Shown here: positions 51,316-61,239 of the stretch, in pieces
How the letters are laid out: each line of letters starts with the position of its first letter
Numbering within the stretch: position 1 is the first letter of the stretch
DNA from: Bacteroides sp. CAG:1060_57_27
GTDB lineage: Bacteria > Bacteroidota > Bacteroidia > Bacteroidales > UBA932
Assembly (NCBI GenBank): GCA_001915575.1
Contig: MNQT01000022.1
Coordinates: forward strand, 156,068-220,067
DNA: 64,000 bases
Reading direction: 5' to 3'
Notes under the pieces: generated by a model
The model's database searches: none
Seen by the model: only the letters and a program-made list of their open reading frames with translations
Told to the model about the DNA's origin: nothing
Program-made: the position numbers and the translations under genes

Positions 51316-53160
51316 CTATTCTACGGTTACCGACTTCGCGAGGTTGCGCGGCTGGTCGACATCGCGTCCCTTGGCTATGGCTATGTGGTATGCCAGCAGC
51401 TGGAGGGGGATGACGCTGAGTATGGGACTCAGGCAGTCCTCGGTCTCGGGAATCTCGAAGCAGTGGTCGGAGAGCTTGCGCACGGTCTCGTCGCCTTCGG
51501 TGACGATGCTGATGATCTTTCCCTTGCGGGCCTTCACCTCCTGGATGTTGCTCACTATCTTGTCGTAGTTGCCGCTCCTAGGGGCTATGACCACCACGGG
51601 CATCTCCTCGTCTATCAGCGCTATCGGTCCGTGCTTCATCTCGGCTGCGGGATAGCCTTCGGCATGGATGTAGGATATTTCCTTGAGTTTCAGTGCCCCC
51701 TCGAGGGCGACGGGATAGTTGTATCCGCGTCCGAGATAGAGGAAGTTCCTTGCGTAGGTGAAGGTCTTCGCGAGCTCGGCTATCTCGGGGTCATGCTCGA
51801 GTATCTTGGCGATCTTGTCGGGAATCCTCTGGAGCTCTCCGACTATCGCGGCGCGTCTCTGTGCATCCATGGTTCCCAGCTGCTCTGCAAGGCTCAGGGC
51901 GATCAGCGTGAGCACTGTCACCTGGGCAGTGAACGCCTTCGTCGACGCCACTCCTATCTCGGGGCCTATGTGCGTGTAGCAGCCGGTGTCGGTGGCCCTG
52001 GCGATAGACGAACCCACGACATTGCATATACCGAACAGGAATGCTCCGGCCTTGCCTGCGAGCTGCAGCGCGGCCAGCGTGTCGGCAGTCTCGCCAGACT
52101 GCGATATCGCTATCACCACGTCGTCCTTCGTTATGACGGGCTTGCGGTAGCGGAATTCCGACGAGTACTCGACCTCGACGGGGATGCGCGTGAACTCCTC
52201 TATGATGTACTTGCCTATCATGCCGGCGTGCCACGAGGTGCCGCAGGCGCAGATGATGAAGCGCTTGGCGCCGAGCAGTCGCTCGCGGTGGTCTATTATG
52301 CCCGAGAGCTTGACTATCCCGAGCTCGGGGTGCAGCCTGCCCTGCATCGATACCTTCAGGGTGCGGGGCTGCTCGAATATCTCCTTGAGCATGAAATGGG
52401 GATACCCTCCCTTCTCGATCTCGCTCAGGCTCATCTCCAGCTTGCATACCACCGGAGTCTGCCTGACCTTTCCGAGGTCTGTTATGCGCAGCGGCTCGCC
52501 CTTGGTGATGAAGGCGATCTGCTCCTCGTCGAGGTACACGACCTTGTCGGTATATTCGACTATGGGCGATGCGTCCGAGGCTACGAAATACTCTCCGTCC
52601 CCGACGCCTATGATGAGCGGGCTTCCCTTGCGGGCCGCGATCATGCTGCCGGGCCTTTGCCTGTCTATCACTGCGAGGGCGTATGCCCCCACAACGTTCC
52701 TGAGCGCCAGGGGTACCGCTTCCTCGAGGGAGATTCCGTGAGAGTCCATGATATACTGGAAGAGCTGTACCAGCACCTCGGTGTCGGTCTCGCTGCGGAA
52801 ATGGTAGCCGAGGTTGGTAAGCTCCTTCTTCAGGGAGAGGTAGTTCTCTATGATGCCGTTGTGTATGACGGCGAGCCGGCAGTTCTCCGACACGTGCGGA
52901 TGCGCGTTGATGTCGTTCGGCTCCCCATGTGTGGCCCACCTCGTATGGGCTATGCCTGTGCTTCCGCCGCAGTCCTTGCCTTCCACAAGGTCTTCGAGAT
53001 CCTTGACCTTGCCTCTGGTCTTGTAGACCAGAAGTTCGCCGGAGCCGTTCAGCAGCGCCACTCCGGCGCTGTCGTAGCCCCTGTATTCGAGCCTCTTAAG
53101 CCCTTTTATCAGTATCGGGTACGCCTCGCGGTTCCCGACATATCCTACTATTCCACACAT
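51316..53160 (-). CDS. glmS: Glutamine-fructose-6-phosphate aminotransferase (isomerising)
   Basis: GlmS makes glucosamine-6-phosphate, the entry point to amino-sugar and cell-wall synthesis. The chain of 614 residues starts with the nucleophile cysteine (MCGIVGYVGN), followed by the glutaminase domain (THGEPNDINAHPH) and two SIS sugar-isomerase domains (CGTSWHAG, SQSGETADTLAAL, SAKAFTAQ-like TKAFTAQ, ending AKSVTVE). Complete and normal in length. No glmS riboswitch features are seen in the 15-base gap to the upstream gene. Confidence 0.96.
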   Translation of the reverse strand: MCGIVGYVGNREAYPILIKGLKRLEYRGYDSAGVALLNGSGELLVYKTRGKVKDLEDLVEGKDCGGSTGIAHTRWATHGEPNDINAHPHVSENCRLAVIHNGIIENYLSLKKELTNLGYHFRSETDTEVLVQLFQYIMDSHGISLEEAVPLALRNVVGAYALAVIDRQRPGSMIAARKGSPLIIGVGDGEYFVASDASPIVEYTDKVVYLDEEQIAFITKGEPLRITDLGKVRQTPVVCKLEMSLSEIEKGGYPHFMLKEIFEQPRTLKVSMQGRLHPELGIVKLSGIIDHRERLLGAKRFIICACGTSWHAGMIGKYIIEEFTRIPVEVEYSSEFRYRKPVITKDDVVIAISQSGETADTLAALQLAGKAGAFLFGICNVVGSSIARATDTGCYTHIGPEIGVASTKAFTAQVTVLTLIALSLAEQLGTMDAQRRAAIVGELQRIPDKIAKILEHDPEIAELAKTFTYARNFLYLGRGYNYPVALEGALKLKEISYIHAEGYPAAEMKHGPIALIDEEMPVVVIAPRSGNYDKIVSNIQEVKARKGKIISIVTEGDETVRKLSDHCFEIPETEDCLSPILSVIPLQLLAYHIAIAKGRDVDQPRNLAKSVTVE

Positions 53161-53175
53161 ATCCTGACGGTGTAG

Positions 53176-53559
53176 TTAGAAATCAAGTGAGTCCATAAGT
53201 TCTTCAATCTGTCTGCGGTCTTTCTTTGTCGGGCGCCCGCTGCCCTTGTCGCGCCTTATGCTTATCGTCTGTACCGGAGCGTGCAGCTTGGCGAGTTCCT
53301 GCTCCGGGGTCAGGTTTTCCGCGAATTCGGGCACGAGCTGCGCACCCATCCTGCTTTCGGTGAGCTTCAGGACCCTGTAGGTGTAGACGACGGGTCCCTT
53401 GCGTACTTCAAGCACGTCCCCGGGTTTTAAGGCCTTGGACGCCTTGACATTGGCCCCTCCGCACTTGACCTTTCCGCCGTTGCAGGCATCCGCGGCCTCG
53501 CTGCGTGTCTTGAAGGCGCGTATGGCCCAGAGGTATTTGTCTGCGCGTACGCTGTCCAT
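53176..53559 (-). CDS. S4-domain RNA-binding protein (Hsp15/HslR-like)
   Basis: A 127-residue protein with an N-terminal S4 domain (VRADKYLWAIRAFKTRSEAADACNGGKVKCGG) and a basic tail (RRDKGSGRPTKKDRRQIEELM) typical of Hsp15, which binds 50S subunits carrying stalled nascent chains. It lies between the DJ-1 gene (9 bases) and glmS (15 bases) in one leftward unit. Confidence 0.9.
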   Translation of the reverse strand: MDSVRADKYLWAIRAFKTRSEAADACNGGKVKCGGANVKASKALKPGDVLEVRKGPVVYTYRVLKLTESRMGAQLVPEFAENLTPEQELAKLHAPVQTISIRRDKGSGRPTKKDRRQIEELMDSLDF

Positions 53560-53568
53560 GGCCCGGAA

Positions 53569-54144
53569 TCAGTACAGGTACAGTCCGTAGTGTACCTCGT
53601 CGTGCTTTTCGGGCCTTACGGCCTTGAGTATCTCGAGGCCGAATGCCGGAGCATGCCCCGCCGAGCGTCCGGTGATGATACGCCCGCACCTTACGGCGGG
53701 CTCGGTGAGATAGTTCGCCCCCTTGACGGTCAGGCTGTCCTGGAATCCCTCGAAGCAGGTGAAGTCCTTTCCGCTCCAGTCGGTGTCGAGCTGGCCGAGC
53801 ACCAGACCCGGGGCGGCGCAGATCGCGGCTACTGAGCCTCCGGCCGAGTAGTGGGCGTTCATCAGCGAGACGAGCTCCCCGCATGCGGCGAGCCTCTTCG
53901 AACCGGGCATTCCGCCGGGGAATATCATGAAGTCGTGCTCCGTCGTGTCTCCGTGGGTGCAGTCAATGTCTTCGAGGAGGGTGTCGGCGCAGACCTTGAC
54001 CCCGTGCGACGAGGTGATTTCGAGGCGGCCTGGCTCTATGCTTACGAGCTGCAGATCGAGCCCGCCCCTTCTGAGTACGTCGCAGACGGCCAGGGCCTCG
54101 ATGTCTTCGAAGCCGTCGGCCAAGAATATCTTTATTCCTTTCAT
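53569..54144 (-). CDS. DJ-1/PfpI family protein (YajL-like)
   Basis: A protein of about 191 residues with the DJ-1 fold: the nucleophile cysteine in AAICAAPGLVL, the conserved Glu in LADGFEDIEALA near residue 15, and FPGGMPG. The start at 54144 (MKGIKIFLADGFE) is preferred over an ATG six bases upstream. Members act as chaperones or glyoxalase/deglycase-like enzymes; the exact activity is unsettled for the family. Confidence 0.9.
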   Translation of the reverse strand: MKGIKIFLADGFEDIEALAVCDVLRRGGLDLQLVSIEPGRLEITSSHGVKVCADTLLEDIDCTHGDTTEHDFMIFPGGMPGSKRLAACGELVSLMNAHYSAGGSVAAICAAPGLVLGQLDTDWSGKDFTCFEGFQDSLTVKGANYLTEPAVRCGRIITGRSAGHAPAFGLEILKAVRPEKHDEVHYGLYLY

Positions 54145-54181
54145 AAACAAGTATCTTTGCGGCAGCCGGGGCTGCCTTGCG

Positions 54182-55162
54182 TTATTCTGTGCTGCTGCCG
54201 GACCTGTCTCCCGTGTAGGAGTCCGGCTGTATCCTGTCGGATGTGGTTTCGAGCAGGACCGTGTCCTTTTCGGTGGGGACTATCACGAAGTCTTCGCATT
54301 CTGCGGGAACAAGCATGGTCTCTCCCTCCCTTACAGGGAAGGCGGCCGTCTGCCCGAGTATGTCCAGCTGCAGCGACGCCGCCCCCTTTATGCACGAATA
54401 CAGAATGAACGAGCCGTAGCCGGAGTTGTTGCATTTTACGGGGGAGTCGAGCTTCATCCTGGTTATCGTGAAGGCTTCGCAGTCGGCGAGAGTGTCGCCT
54501 TCGGGCGGGGTGTAGCTGAACCTGCGGTAGTCTATGAAGTCGAGCGCGTCCGCAAGCGTGAGCGACGGGTCGAACTCTCCGTCTTCCATGGGCCGTCCCC
54601 ACGGGCAGAGGCAGAAGTCCATAGGGGACGACTGGGCTATCTCGAGTATGTCTATGTCGCCTTCGGCATAGTGCACGGTTCCGGGACGGATGCGCAGGCT
54701 CTGCCCGGCGTGGGGTGCGACTATGTTGAGCAGTCCGTCGACTGATGCGTCGAGGCAGGCCTTGAAGAATGTCTCCGCATCGGTGCTCTGTTTCATACCT
54801 ATGCCTACACGGGCGTCTTTTCCCGTCCTGAGCACATACCAGAGCTTGTCCTTCCCGAGGAAGTCGTATCTCTGGCCGGCGGTGTCGTCGTCGGGATGTA
54901 CCCTCAGGGGCATCTTCCCGCGGACTTTCAGCAGCCTGACGCAGGTAGGGAACTGGCGTCCGTAGTATTCGTAGCTGTTGTCTCCGCTTATCCTGTCCAT
55001 GTAGGTGTCCATAAGCTCGCCCAGGCTGTTGCCGGCGAGCCAGCCTTCCCTCACGAGGGAGTCCCTGTAGCCGAGGTCGGCCAGCTTGAACTCCTCGCTG
55101 CCCCAGGAATAGTCATCCTGCAGGGTGCAGAACTTTATAGGATATAGCTTCCTTTCTTCCAT
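54182..55162 (-). CDS. Class I mannose-6-phosphate isomerase-like protein
   Basis: A 326-residue type I phosphomannose isomerase: cupin fold with LRVHPDDDTAGQ (metal ligands), GKDKLWYVL, and PHAGQSLRIRPGTVHYAEGDIDILEI (second metal site and substrate loop). It would interconvert fructose-6-P and mannose-6-P; GlmS, encoded in the same direction, uses the same fructose-6-P pool. Relatives in Bacteroidales have this short form. Confidence 0.85.
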   Translation of the reverse strand: MEERKLYPIKFCTLQDDYSWGSEEFKLADLGYRDSLVREGWLAGNSLGELMDTYMDRISGDNSYEYYGRQFPTCVRLLKVRGKMPLRVHPDDDTAGQRYDFLGKDKLWYVLRTGKDARVGIGMKQSTDAETFFKACLDASVDGLLNIVAPHAGQSLRIRPGTVHYAEGDIDILEIAQSSPMDFCLCPWGRPMEDGEFDPSLTLADALDFIDYRRFSYTPPEGDTLADCEAFTITRMKLDSPVKCNNSGYGSFILYSCIKGAASLQLDILGQTAAFPVREGETMLVPAECEDFVIVPTEKDTVLLETTSDRIQPDSYTGDRSGSSTE

Positions 55163-55213
55163 ATGTATGGTATGGTTCCGAATATGTAAATATAGCGTTT
55201 CGCTCTGACAATG

Positions 55214-56419
55214 TCAAAATTTTCTGCCCCTTGCGGCGAGCAGCGATACCAGCAGCCCCGTCGCCGCCACGCCGATGCATGTCCACAGGACATCTCCCGC
55301 TTCGAGTATCGCGGGATAGGCGTTCACGGAGAACGCTCCGGGCATCTTCACTATCCCGAAGTGCTGCTGTGCCAGTGCGAGCCCCGTCCCCGCAACGAGG
55401 CCTGCTCCGAGACCGAGCAGCGAAATCATCCAGCCTTCCAGCACGAATATCTTTCCGAGCATCGCGTCCCGCGCTCCCATTGCCCTGAGCGTAGCCATGT
55501 CCTGCTCCTTTTCTATTATCAGCATCGACATGGAGCCGAATATGTTGAAGGCTATGATTATGACCACGAAAAGCAGTATCATGTAGACGGAGAGCTTCTC
55601 GTATCTCATCATCCTGTAGAGCGACGGGTTGAGCTCGTAGCGGTCGAGCACCGTGAAGCCTTCGCCGGAAAGGCGGGCGGATATCTGCTTCTTCAAATGC
55701 CGGGCGTCCTTTTCCGAGCGGAGTTCCAGCGCAAGTTCGCTCACTTCGCCGTCGGCCTTTCCCAGTAGCCTGCGCGCATCTTCCATGGGAATTATCACGA
55801 GGCGGCTGTCGGCTTCGCTCCCTATGCTGAACACTCCGGTGAGGCCTACCCTTATGCTGCGCAGAGAGGATGCCGGGCCGAGCAGAGGCATGGAACCGTC
55901 CTCTCCGGGGTATAGAAGCACGATTTTCTCGAGGAAGCGCGGGTTCATGCCCATCTGCGAGGCCAGTGCCGCGCCGACGCATGCCTGGGGCATGCCTCCC
56001 TCATGCAGGACGAACTCTCCCGATACCATGTGTCCGGCGATTCCCGACTCCGTCTCGAAGTTCCCGTCTACGCCCCTGACCTGTGCGAGCGCCTGCTTGC
56101 CCGAGTAGCTTACGAGGACATTCTGTGCGAGCACGCCGTAGACATGTCCGGCTCCGGGAAGCCCTTCGAGCCATTCTACCGTCCGGCTGTCAGGGACGAA
56201 GCTCCCGCCGTCGCCGCTCCGTATCGTGATGTCGGGGTCGAGGTCGGACATGTTCTTCTCGATGATTGCGTCGAATCCGTTGCAGACCGACAGGATGAGT
56301 ATCAGTGCAGCCGTGCCTATGGCCATGCCGACCGCGCTGATTGCGGAAATTACATTGATGACATTGTGCGATTTCCGGGCAAACAGGTATCTTGCGGCTA
56401 TGAAAAGTCCCGTGTCCAA
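55214..56419 (-). CDS. Lipoprotein-releasing ABC permease, LolC/LolE family
   Basis: A 401-residue permease with an N-terminal helix (NVINVISAISAVGMAIGTAALILILSV), a ~220-residue periplasmic domain and three C-terminal helices. The motif FNIFGSMSMLIIEKEQDMATLRAMGA is diagnostic for LolC/E, which extracts lipoproteins from the inner membrane together with LolD. No ATPase is adjacent; the LolD partner must lie elsewhere, as is usual in Bacteroidales. It follows rbfA by 10 bases. Confidence 0.9.
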   Translation of the reverse strand: MDTGLFIAARYLFARKSHNVINVISAISAVGMAIGTAALILILSVCNGFDAIIEKNMSDLDPDITIRSGDGGSFVPDSRTVEWLEGLPGAGHVYGVLAQNVLVSYSGKQALAQVRGVDGNFETESGIAGHMVSGEFVLHEGGMPQACVGAALASQMGMNPRFLEKIVLLYPGEDGSMPLLGPASSLRSIRVGLTGVFSIGSEADSRLVIIPMEDARRLLGKADGEVSELALELRSEKDARHLKKQISARLSGEGFTVLDRYELNPSLYRMMRYEKLSVYMILLFVVIIIAFNIFGSMSMLIIEKEQDMATLRAMGARDAMLGKIFVLEGWMISLLGLGAGLVAGTGLALAQQHFGIVKMPGAFSVNAYPAILEAGDVLWTCIGVAATGLLVSLLAARGRKF

Positions 56420-56429
56420 CCGAGCTCTC

Positions 56430-56777
56430 CTATTTTTTCAGAAGCTCCTCGATGTGCTCGGCATAGTCCAGGGACGAATCGAGGTAGAAGTCGAGCTCGG
56501 GTACTATCCTGAGCTGCGAAGCCACTTTGCGGCCGAGTTCTCCGCGTATGCCTTTCTTGCCGTCCTCGAGGATTCCGAGCACGGTGGAGGCCTTGTCGGA
56601 AGGGAATACGCTCACATAGACCTTCGCGATGCCGAGGTCGGGGCTGATGCGGACTTCGCTCACCGTGAGCATGGCTCCGCCGAACGCGGCCATGCCCTTG
56701 CCGCGTATGATTTCCGCAAGGTCGCGCTGAAGTTCCCTCGCGACCTTGAGCTGTCTCGTGCTTGCGGGCTTATCCAT
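56430..56777 (-). CDS. rbfA: 30S ribosome-binding factor RbfA
   Basis: A 115-residue KH-fold protein that assists 16S rRNA maturation in the small subunit. N-terminal [40 protein letters not shown] and C-terminal [24 protein letters not shown] are typical. It overlaps the end of tyrS by eight bases, so the two are translationally linked. Confidence 0.93.
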   Translation of the reverse strand: MDKPASTRQLKVARELQRDLAEIIRGKGMAAFGGAMLTVSEVRISPDLGIAKVYVSVFPSDKASTVLGILEDGKKGIRGELGRKVASQLRIVPELDFYLDSSLDYAEHIEELLKK

Positions 56778-58062
56778 TGACGACGATTATATAGTAGTCT
56801 TTCTTTCCTTTCTGGACAAGCATGTACTTGCCGTCGATAATGTCCTGCTCCCCGAGTTCCCGGGTGATGTCGGTCACCTTCTCCTTGTTGAGGCTGAGCC
56901 CGTTCTGCTGGATCATCTTGCGCGCCTCTCCCTTCGAGGGGAAGATCTGCGTATGCACCGCGAGGGCGTCGAGTATACCGACGGGAAGGTCTTCGCGCCT
57001 TATCCCGAAAGTGGGGACACCGTCGAACACTGCGAGGAAGGTTTTCTCGTCGAGCGAGCGCAGGTCTTCGGTCGTGGCCTTGCCGAAAAGGATTCCGGAG
57101 GCCTTGACGGCCATGTCGTATTCGGCCTGTCCGTGGACCATTACGGTCACCTCCCTTGCCAGGAGCTTCTGAAGCTCGCGCCTCTCGGGCTGCTGCCTGT
57201 GCGCTTCTATCGCGTCCTCGATCGTCTTCCTGTCGAGCAGGGTGAAGATCTTTATGTATTTCTCGGCGTCGTCGTCGCTGACGTTGAGCCAGAACTGGTA
57301 GAACTGGTAGGGAGAGGTCTTGGAGGGATCGAGCCAGATGTTGCCCTTCTCGGTCTTTCCGAACTTGCCTCCGTCTGCCTTCTTTATCAGGGGGCAGGTG
57401 AGTGCGAACGCCTCTCCCGCGCCGGTGCGGCGTATGAGTTCCGTGCCGGTGGTGATGTTGCCCCACTGGTCGGCTCCTCCGAGCTGCAGCTTCACTCCGC
57501 GGTGCGTGAAGAGATAGAGGAAGTCGTAGCCCTGCAGCAGCTGGTAGGTGAACTCGGTGAAGGACATGCCCTCGGTGGACTCCCTGCTGAGCCTCTTCTT
57601 GACGGAGTCCTTGCTCATCATGTAGTTCACGGTGATGAGCTTGCCTATGTCCCTGGTGAAGTCGATGAAGCTGTAGTCCTTCATCCAGTCGTAGTTGTTG
57701 ACGAGCTCGGCCCTGTTGGGCGCGTCGGAGTCGAAGTCGAGGAACTTCGAGAGCTGCTCCTTGATGCAGCTGACATTGTGCGCGAGCGTCTGCTCGTCGA
57801 GCAGGTTGCGCTCCTGGCTCTTCATCGAGGGGTCTCCTATCATTCCCGTGGCACCTCCCACAAGTGCGAACGGCTTGTGTCCACAGGCCTGGAAGTGCTT
57901 GAGTATCATTATGCTTACGAGGTGGCCTATATGGAGGGAGTCGCCCGTGGGATCGATTCCCACATAGGCCGAGGCCGGACCTTTCATGAGTTCTTCCTCC
58001 GTGCCGGGCATGATGTCCTGTATCATGCCCCTCCATCTGAGTTCCTCTACAAAATTCTTCAT
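56770..58062 (-). CDS. tyrS: Tyrosine-tRNA ligase
   Basis: A 430-residue class I tRNA synthetase that charges tRNA-Tyr. The HIGH motif is present as HIGH ([14 protein letters not shown]), the KMSKS equivalent as [13 protein letters not shown], and a C-terminal S4 RNA-binding domain follows ([18 protein letters not shown]). KFGKT places it in the TyrRS subgroup found in E. coli. It is the first gene of the tyrS-rbfA-lolC unit and is divergent from tpiA. Confidence 0.96.
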   Translation of the reverse strand: MKNFVEELRWRGMIQDIMPGTEEELMKGPASAYVGIDPTGDSLHIGHLVSIMILKHFQACGHKPFALVGGATGMIGDPSMKSQERNLLDEQTLAHNVSCIKEQLSKFLDFDSDAPNRAELVNNYDWMKDYSFIDFTRDIGKLITVNYMMSKDSVKKRLSRESTEGMSFTEFTYQLLQGYDFLYLFTHRGVKLQLGGADQWGNITTGTELIRRTGAGEAFALTCPLIKKADGGKFGKTEKGNIWLDPSKTSPYQFYQFWLNVSDDDAEKYIKIFTLLDRKTIEDAIEAHRQQPERRELQKLLAREVTVMVHGQAEYDMAVKASGILFGKATTEDLRSLDEKTFLAVFDGVPTFGIRREDLPVGILDALAVHTQIFPSKGEARKMIQQNGLSLNKEKVTDITRELGEQDIIDGKYMLVQKGKKDYYIIVVNG

Positions 58063-58205
58063 CGTAATATGCTCTTTTTGTTGTTGAACAGGTCGCGAAA
58101 TTACTTATTTTTTGCAATCAATCCAAGATTTGCTCGTTTCATAAATAATAGCGAAATTTGCTCCCCGTTGAATTCGGGAAATCAGTAGTTTAAAATATAT
58201 TTACC

Positions 58206-58961
58206 ATGAGAAAGAAAATTGTTGCAGGCAACTGGAAGATGAATACCACCAAGCCTGACGGAGTCGAACTCGCGAAGCAGGTCGCCGAACTCTCGGCAGA
58301 GGTTCCCGCTGAAATCGGACTTATAGTAGCGCCCCCGTTCACCCACCTCTGCGCGGTGAACAAGGCCCTCGCCGGTTCGAGGGTCGAGCTTTCAGCCCAG
58401 AACTGCGCCGACCATGTGAGCGGAGCCTATACCGGAGAGGTGTCTGTCGACATGCTCAAGGCAGTAGGCTGCAAGTGGACGATACTCGGTCATTCCGAGC
58501 GCCGTCAGTATTACGGCGAGACTGACGAAAAGCTCGTCGAGAAGACAAGGCTCGCACTCGGAGCCGGACTCGGGGTGATTCTCTGCGTAGGCGAGAACCT
58601 CGAGGAGCGTGAGGCAGGAAAGCATTTCGACGTGTGCACGGCACAGATAAAGAACGTGCTCTACAACTTCAGCGCCGATGACATGAAGAACGTGATCGTA
58701 GCCTACGAGCCCGTATGGGCCATAGGCACCGGCAAGACGGCTACCGCGGAGCAGGCCGAGGAGATCCACGCCCACATCCGCAAGGTGCTTGCCGAGAAGT
58801 TCGGACAGCAGGTTGCGGACGATGTGACTATCCTCTACGGAGGTTCCTGCAAGCCTTCCAATGCCGCCGAGCTCTTCGCGCAGAGCGACATCGACGGCGG
58901 ACTCATCGGAGGTGCCGCCCTCAAGGCAGCGGACTTCATCCAGATCGCGAAGTCATTCTAA
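58206..58961 (+). CDS. tpiA: Triose-phosphate isomerase
   Basis: A 251-residue glycolytic enzyme. N-terminal KIVAGNWKMN (catalytic Lys), ILGHSERR (His electrophile), VVAYEPVWAIGTGKTA (catalytic Glu) and YGGSCKPSNA plus GGLIGGAAL phosphate loops are all intact. Single-gene unit; its 3' end overlaps the convergent lipoprotein gene by nine bases. Confidence 0.97.
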   Translation: MRKKIVAGNWKMNTTKPDGVELAKQVAELSAEVPAEIGLIVAPPFTHLCAVNKALAGSRVELSAQNCADHVSGAYTGEVSVDMLKAVGCKWTILGHSERRQYYGETDEKLVEKTRLALGAGLGVILCVGENLEEREAGKHFDVCTAQIKNVLYNFSADDMKNVIVAYEPVWAIGTGKTATAEQAEEIHAHIRKVLAEKFGQQVADDVTILYGGSCKPSNAAELFAQSDIDGGLIGGAALKAADFIQIAKSF

Positions 58962-59363
58962 TATCCTGAGGCTTACTCCGATTCTTGCGGAATAGCTCCA
59001 GAGCCATATGCTGTCGCCTTCGAGCCTTACGGTTTCGAAGGCGACATTGTCTCTGTGCAGGACATCCTTGCTGGTCGTCCATATCAGGTCCGCGCTTACA
59101 GCCTGTCCTACCCTTGTCGGTATCTCCGACAGGCGCACGGAATAGTAGTCCGACATGCTGTCGTTGAACGCCATGAACTCCAGGGTGGTCTGGTTGAACG
59201 ACATCTGGCAGCTGGGAGGGTCGTAGCGGAACTGCACGTTTCCGCCCGTCTGAAGCCGTATCTCTCCGCTTTCGGAGAACGCCTCTACATGCCTGTTCTT
59301 GTCGCAGGAGCACAGTCCCGACAGGCAGAGGCAGACGAGCAGCAATATGGACGGATTTTTCAT
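58953..59363 (-). CDS. Small lipoprotein of unknown function
   Basis: The start at 59363 (MKNPSILLLVCLCLSGLCSC) gives a lipoprotein signal with a lipobox at LCSC; the longer frame to 59498 is not coding upstream of it. The mature ~115-residue part is beta-rich with no recognised domain. Its ATG overlaps the stop of the M6 protease gene by four bases, so the two are made together and probably act together on the cell surface or in the periplasm, for example as an inhibitor or anchor. Confidence 0.7.
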   Translation of the reverse strand: MKNPSILLLVCLCLSGLCSCDKNRHVEAFSESGEIRLQTGGNVQFRYDPPSCQMSFNQTTLEFMAFNDSMSDYYSVRLSEIPTRVGQAVSADLIWTTSKDVLHRDNVAFETVRLEGDSIWLWSYSARIGVSLRILE

Positions 59364-61072
59364 TTCAGTACGATTTCCTTTATTATGGTGAGCCTTTCGC
59401 CGTCGTCGAAAGTGACTTCGGCGCGCAGGGTTCCAGCTTCGGTTATCACGAACAGCCCGTCCGGGTCTGTTTCGGCCCGGATGCCGTTGAAGTACCACTC
59501 TACGCTATAGGGACGCGACACGTTGAAAAGGCGCAGTGGAATCCTTGAACCGTATATGAAGCTCCCGTCGGCATTGCGGCGGCTGTCGTCGGATTCGAGA
59601 TAGATGAACGGATATGTCGTCTCGCTGCGGAACCTGGTGGTCAGAGTGGTGTTGGCGGTATAGCTCACTTCGTCGAGTATGACGGATACGCTTACCGAGT
59701 ATGTGGTCTGCGGCGACAGCCCCTCTATGGTGCAGCTCCTGCTGCCGGCCGGAAGTTCGATCCGTCCTTCGGAGCCTCCTCCGCTCCATACGACTCTGTA
59801 GCTCCCGAGCCCCCGTATGGCATCGTCCGTGATCCAGTTTACCGTCACCGCGTCCTGGTATGCAGTGCCGCCCGTGATCGCTATGGGTTCTATAACGTCG
59901 AAACTTACCGAACCGTCGTCCTGCAGGCTGATGTCGTGCAGCACCAGGGTTGAACGATATCCTGAATGGAAGGTGAAGGATGCGCCGCCGTCAAGTCCGA
60001 AAGTATCCTTGCCGCCGCAGGGCAGGAATATGCTGCCGCTTCCGTCGGGTATATATGTGACCGATACCGGTTCTGCGCACTCGTACCCGGGAGCGCAGTT
60101 TATCTGGTTGTTCTCCCACCTCTGCGCCGCGCTCATGTCGGTCTTGAAATAGTCGGAATAGCCTGCATCCGTGTCTGACTTGTCGATATGGTATATCACG
60201 AGGCCGCTGCCTCCGATGAGGCTGTCCCAGCCCTCGTTCCTGCGGCATTCGAGCAGGAAATATTCCCTCTCGTCGTCGGGATTCGGCAGTTTCAGGTATG
60301 TCCCGCCCGCGTCTATCGGCTGCAGTACCGTACTCCCCAGTGCAAGCTGGCGGCAGTCGCCGGTGCCGAGGATGTCGAGGTCCAGCGCGCTGAAATTCGG
60401 CGGCGACACCCCGTCTTCGGCCATGCATCCCTTGTCCATGAGGCCCGTGCCCCACAGTCCGCTGGAAAGTCCGCCGCTTCCGTCACCGTCCGAGTCATAG
60501 AAGTCGGGCAGTCCGAGATAATGGCCGAATTCGTGGCAGAAGGTGCCTATCCCCGCCTGCCTGGGGTTTGCTCCGTTGTCCGTGCTCAGTTCCGTGCACA
60601 CAGAGAAAGAGTTGATCTGTACGCCTCCTATGGCAAGTACGCCGCCGTTTTCCCTGAGGGTGCCGTGCTGGGGCCAGATATATTCCGCTCCCGCTCCGTC
60701 CGATTCGCTCGGCCCGGCAAACAGGATGAATATGTTGTCGACTTCCGAGTCTCCGTCGTTGTCGTAGGAGGAGAAGTCCACGGCATTCCTGCTCGCTGTG
60801 CATGCCTGCCTGACCGCTTCATGCAGGAGTGCGTCCCGGCGGTCGCTGTAGTTGGCTCCGTAGTACGACACTTCCTTTCCGAGCGTGACTACCGGGGCGA
60901 GATCGAACTCGAAGCCGTCGTATCCGGCAGGCTGGTCGCCGAAATACCTTTCCGCCTCCGCAATCTTTGCGGCGAGCACGTCCGTGCCGCAGCTGAAGGA
61001 AACATCCTCGAACTGGACCGGAATCACCACCATCCTGAAGACGGAGAGAACAAGTGCGAGAGAACAAACCAT
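59360..61072 (-). CDS. Secreted M6 family metalloprotease with a fibronectin-III-like domain
   Basis: A 570-residue protein with the M6 (immune-inhibitor A type) zinc motif HEFGHYLGLPDFYDSDGDG, and the flanking blocks YDNDGDSEVDNIFILFAG and SGLWGTGLMDKG. Catalysis-related residues are intact. Residues ~400-490 look like a fibronectin type III domain (VTVNWITDDAIRGLGSYRVVWSGG), followed by a second beta domain at the C-terminus. The N-terminus (MVCSLALVLSVFRMVVIPVQF) is a short, atypical signal with no pro-region; an earlier start may have been lost. It is followed by the small lipoprotein. Confidence 0.85.
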   Translation of the reverse strand: MVCSLALVLSVFRMVVIPVQFEDVSFSCGTDVLAAKIAEAERYFGDQPAGYDGFEFDLAPVVTLGKEVSYYGANYSDRRDALLHEAVRQACTASRNAVDFSSYDNDGDSEVDNIFILFAGPSESDGAGAEYIWPQHGTLRENGGVLAIGGVQINSFSVCTELSTDNGANPRQAGIGTFCHEFGHYLGLPDFYDSDGDGSGGLSSGLWGTGLMDKGCMAEDGVSPPNFSALDLDILGTGDCRQLALGSTVLQPIDAGGTYLKLPNPDDEREYFLLECRRNEGWDSLIGGSGLVIYHIDKSDTDAGYSDYFKTDMSAAQRWENNQINCAPGYECAEPVSVTYIPDGSGSIFLPCGGKDTFGLDGGASFTFHSGYRSTLVLHDISLQDDGSVSFDVIEPIAITGGTAYQDAVTVNWITDDAIRGLGSYRVVWSGGGSEGRIELPAGSRSCTIEGLSPQTTYSVSVSVILDEVSYTANTTLTTRFRSETTYPFIYLESDDSRRNADGSFIYGSRIPLRLFNVSRPYSVEWYFNGIRAETDPDGLFVITEAGTLRAEVTFDDGERLTIIKEIVLK

Positions 61073-61125
61073 ACCTGTACGAGCCTACAGGATGCGATTT
61101 AGTCAAAAAAAACGAAAAAAGCAAA

Positions 61126-61153
61126 GGGCCGACTGCCTCACGGCAGCCAACCC
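61126..61153 (-). terminator. Terminator of the histone-like gene
   Basis: On the minus strand GGGTTGGCTGCC pairs with GGCAGTCGGCCC over 12 positions (with G-T pairs), followed by T-runs (TTTGCTTTTTTCGTTTTTTTT). It lies between the 58-aa histone-like gene and the M6 protease gene. Confidence 0.75.
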
Positions 61154-61239
61154 TCAGACGTGTACTAAAACCTAAACCTGCAATACAGATGCTACAGGTT
61201 CCGGTTCTGTTGCATCAAAAATGTAAAATTTTGAAAAAT

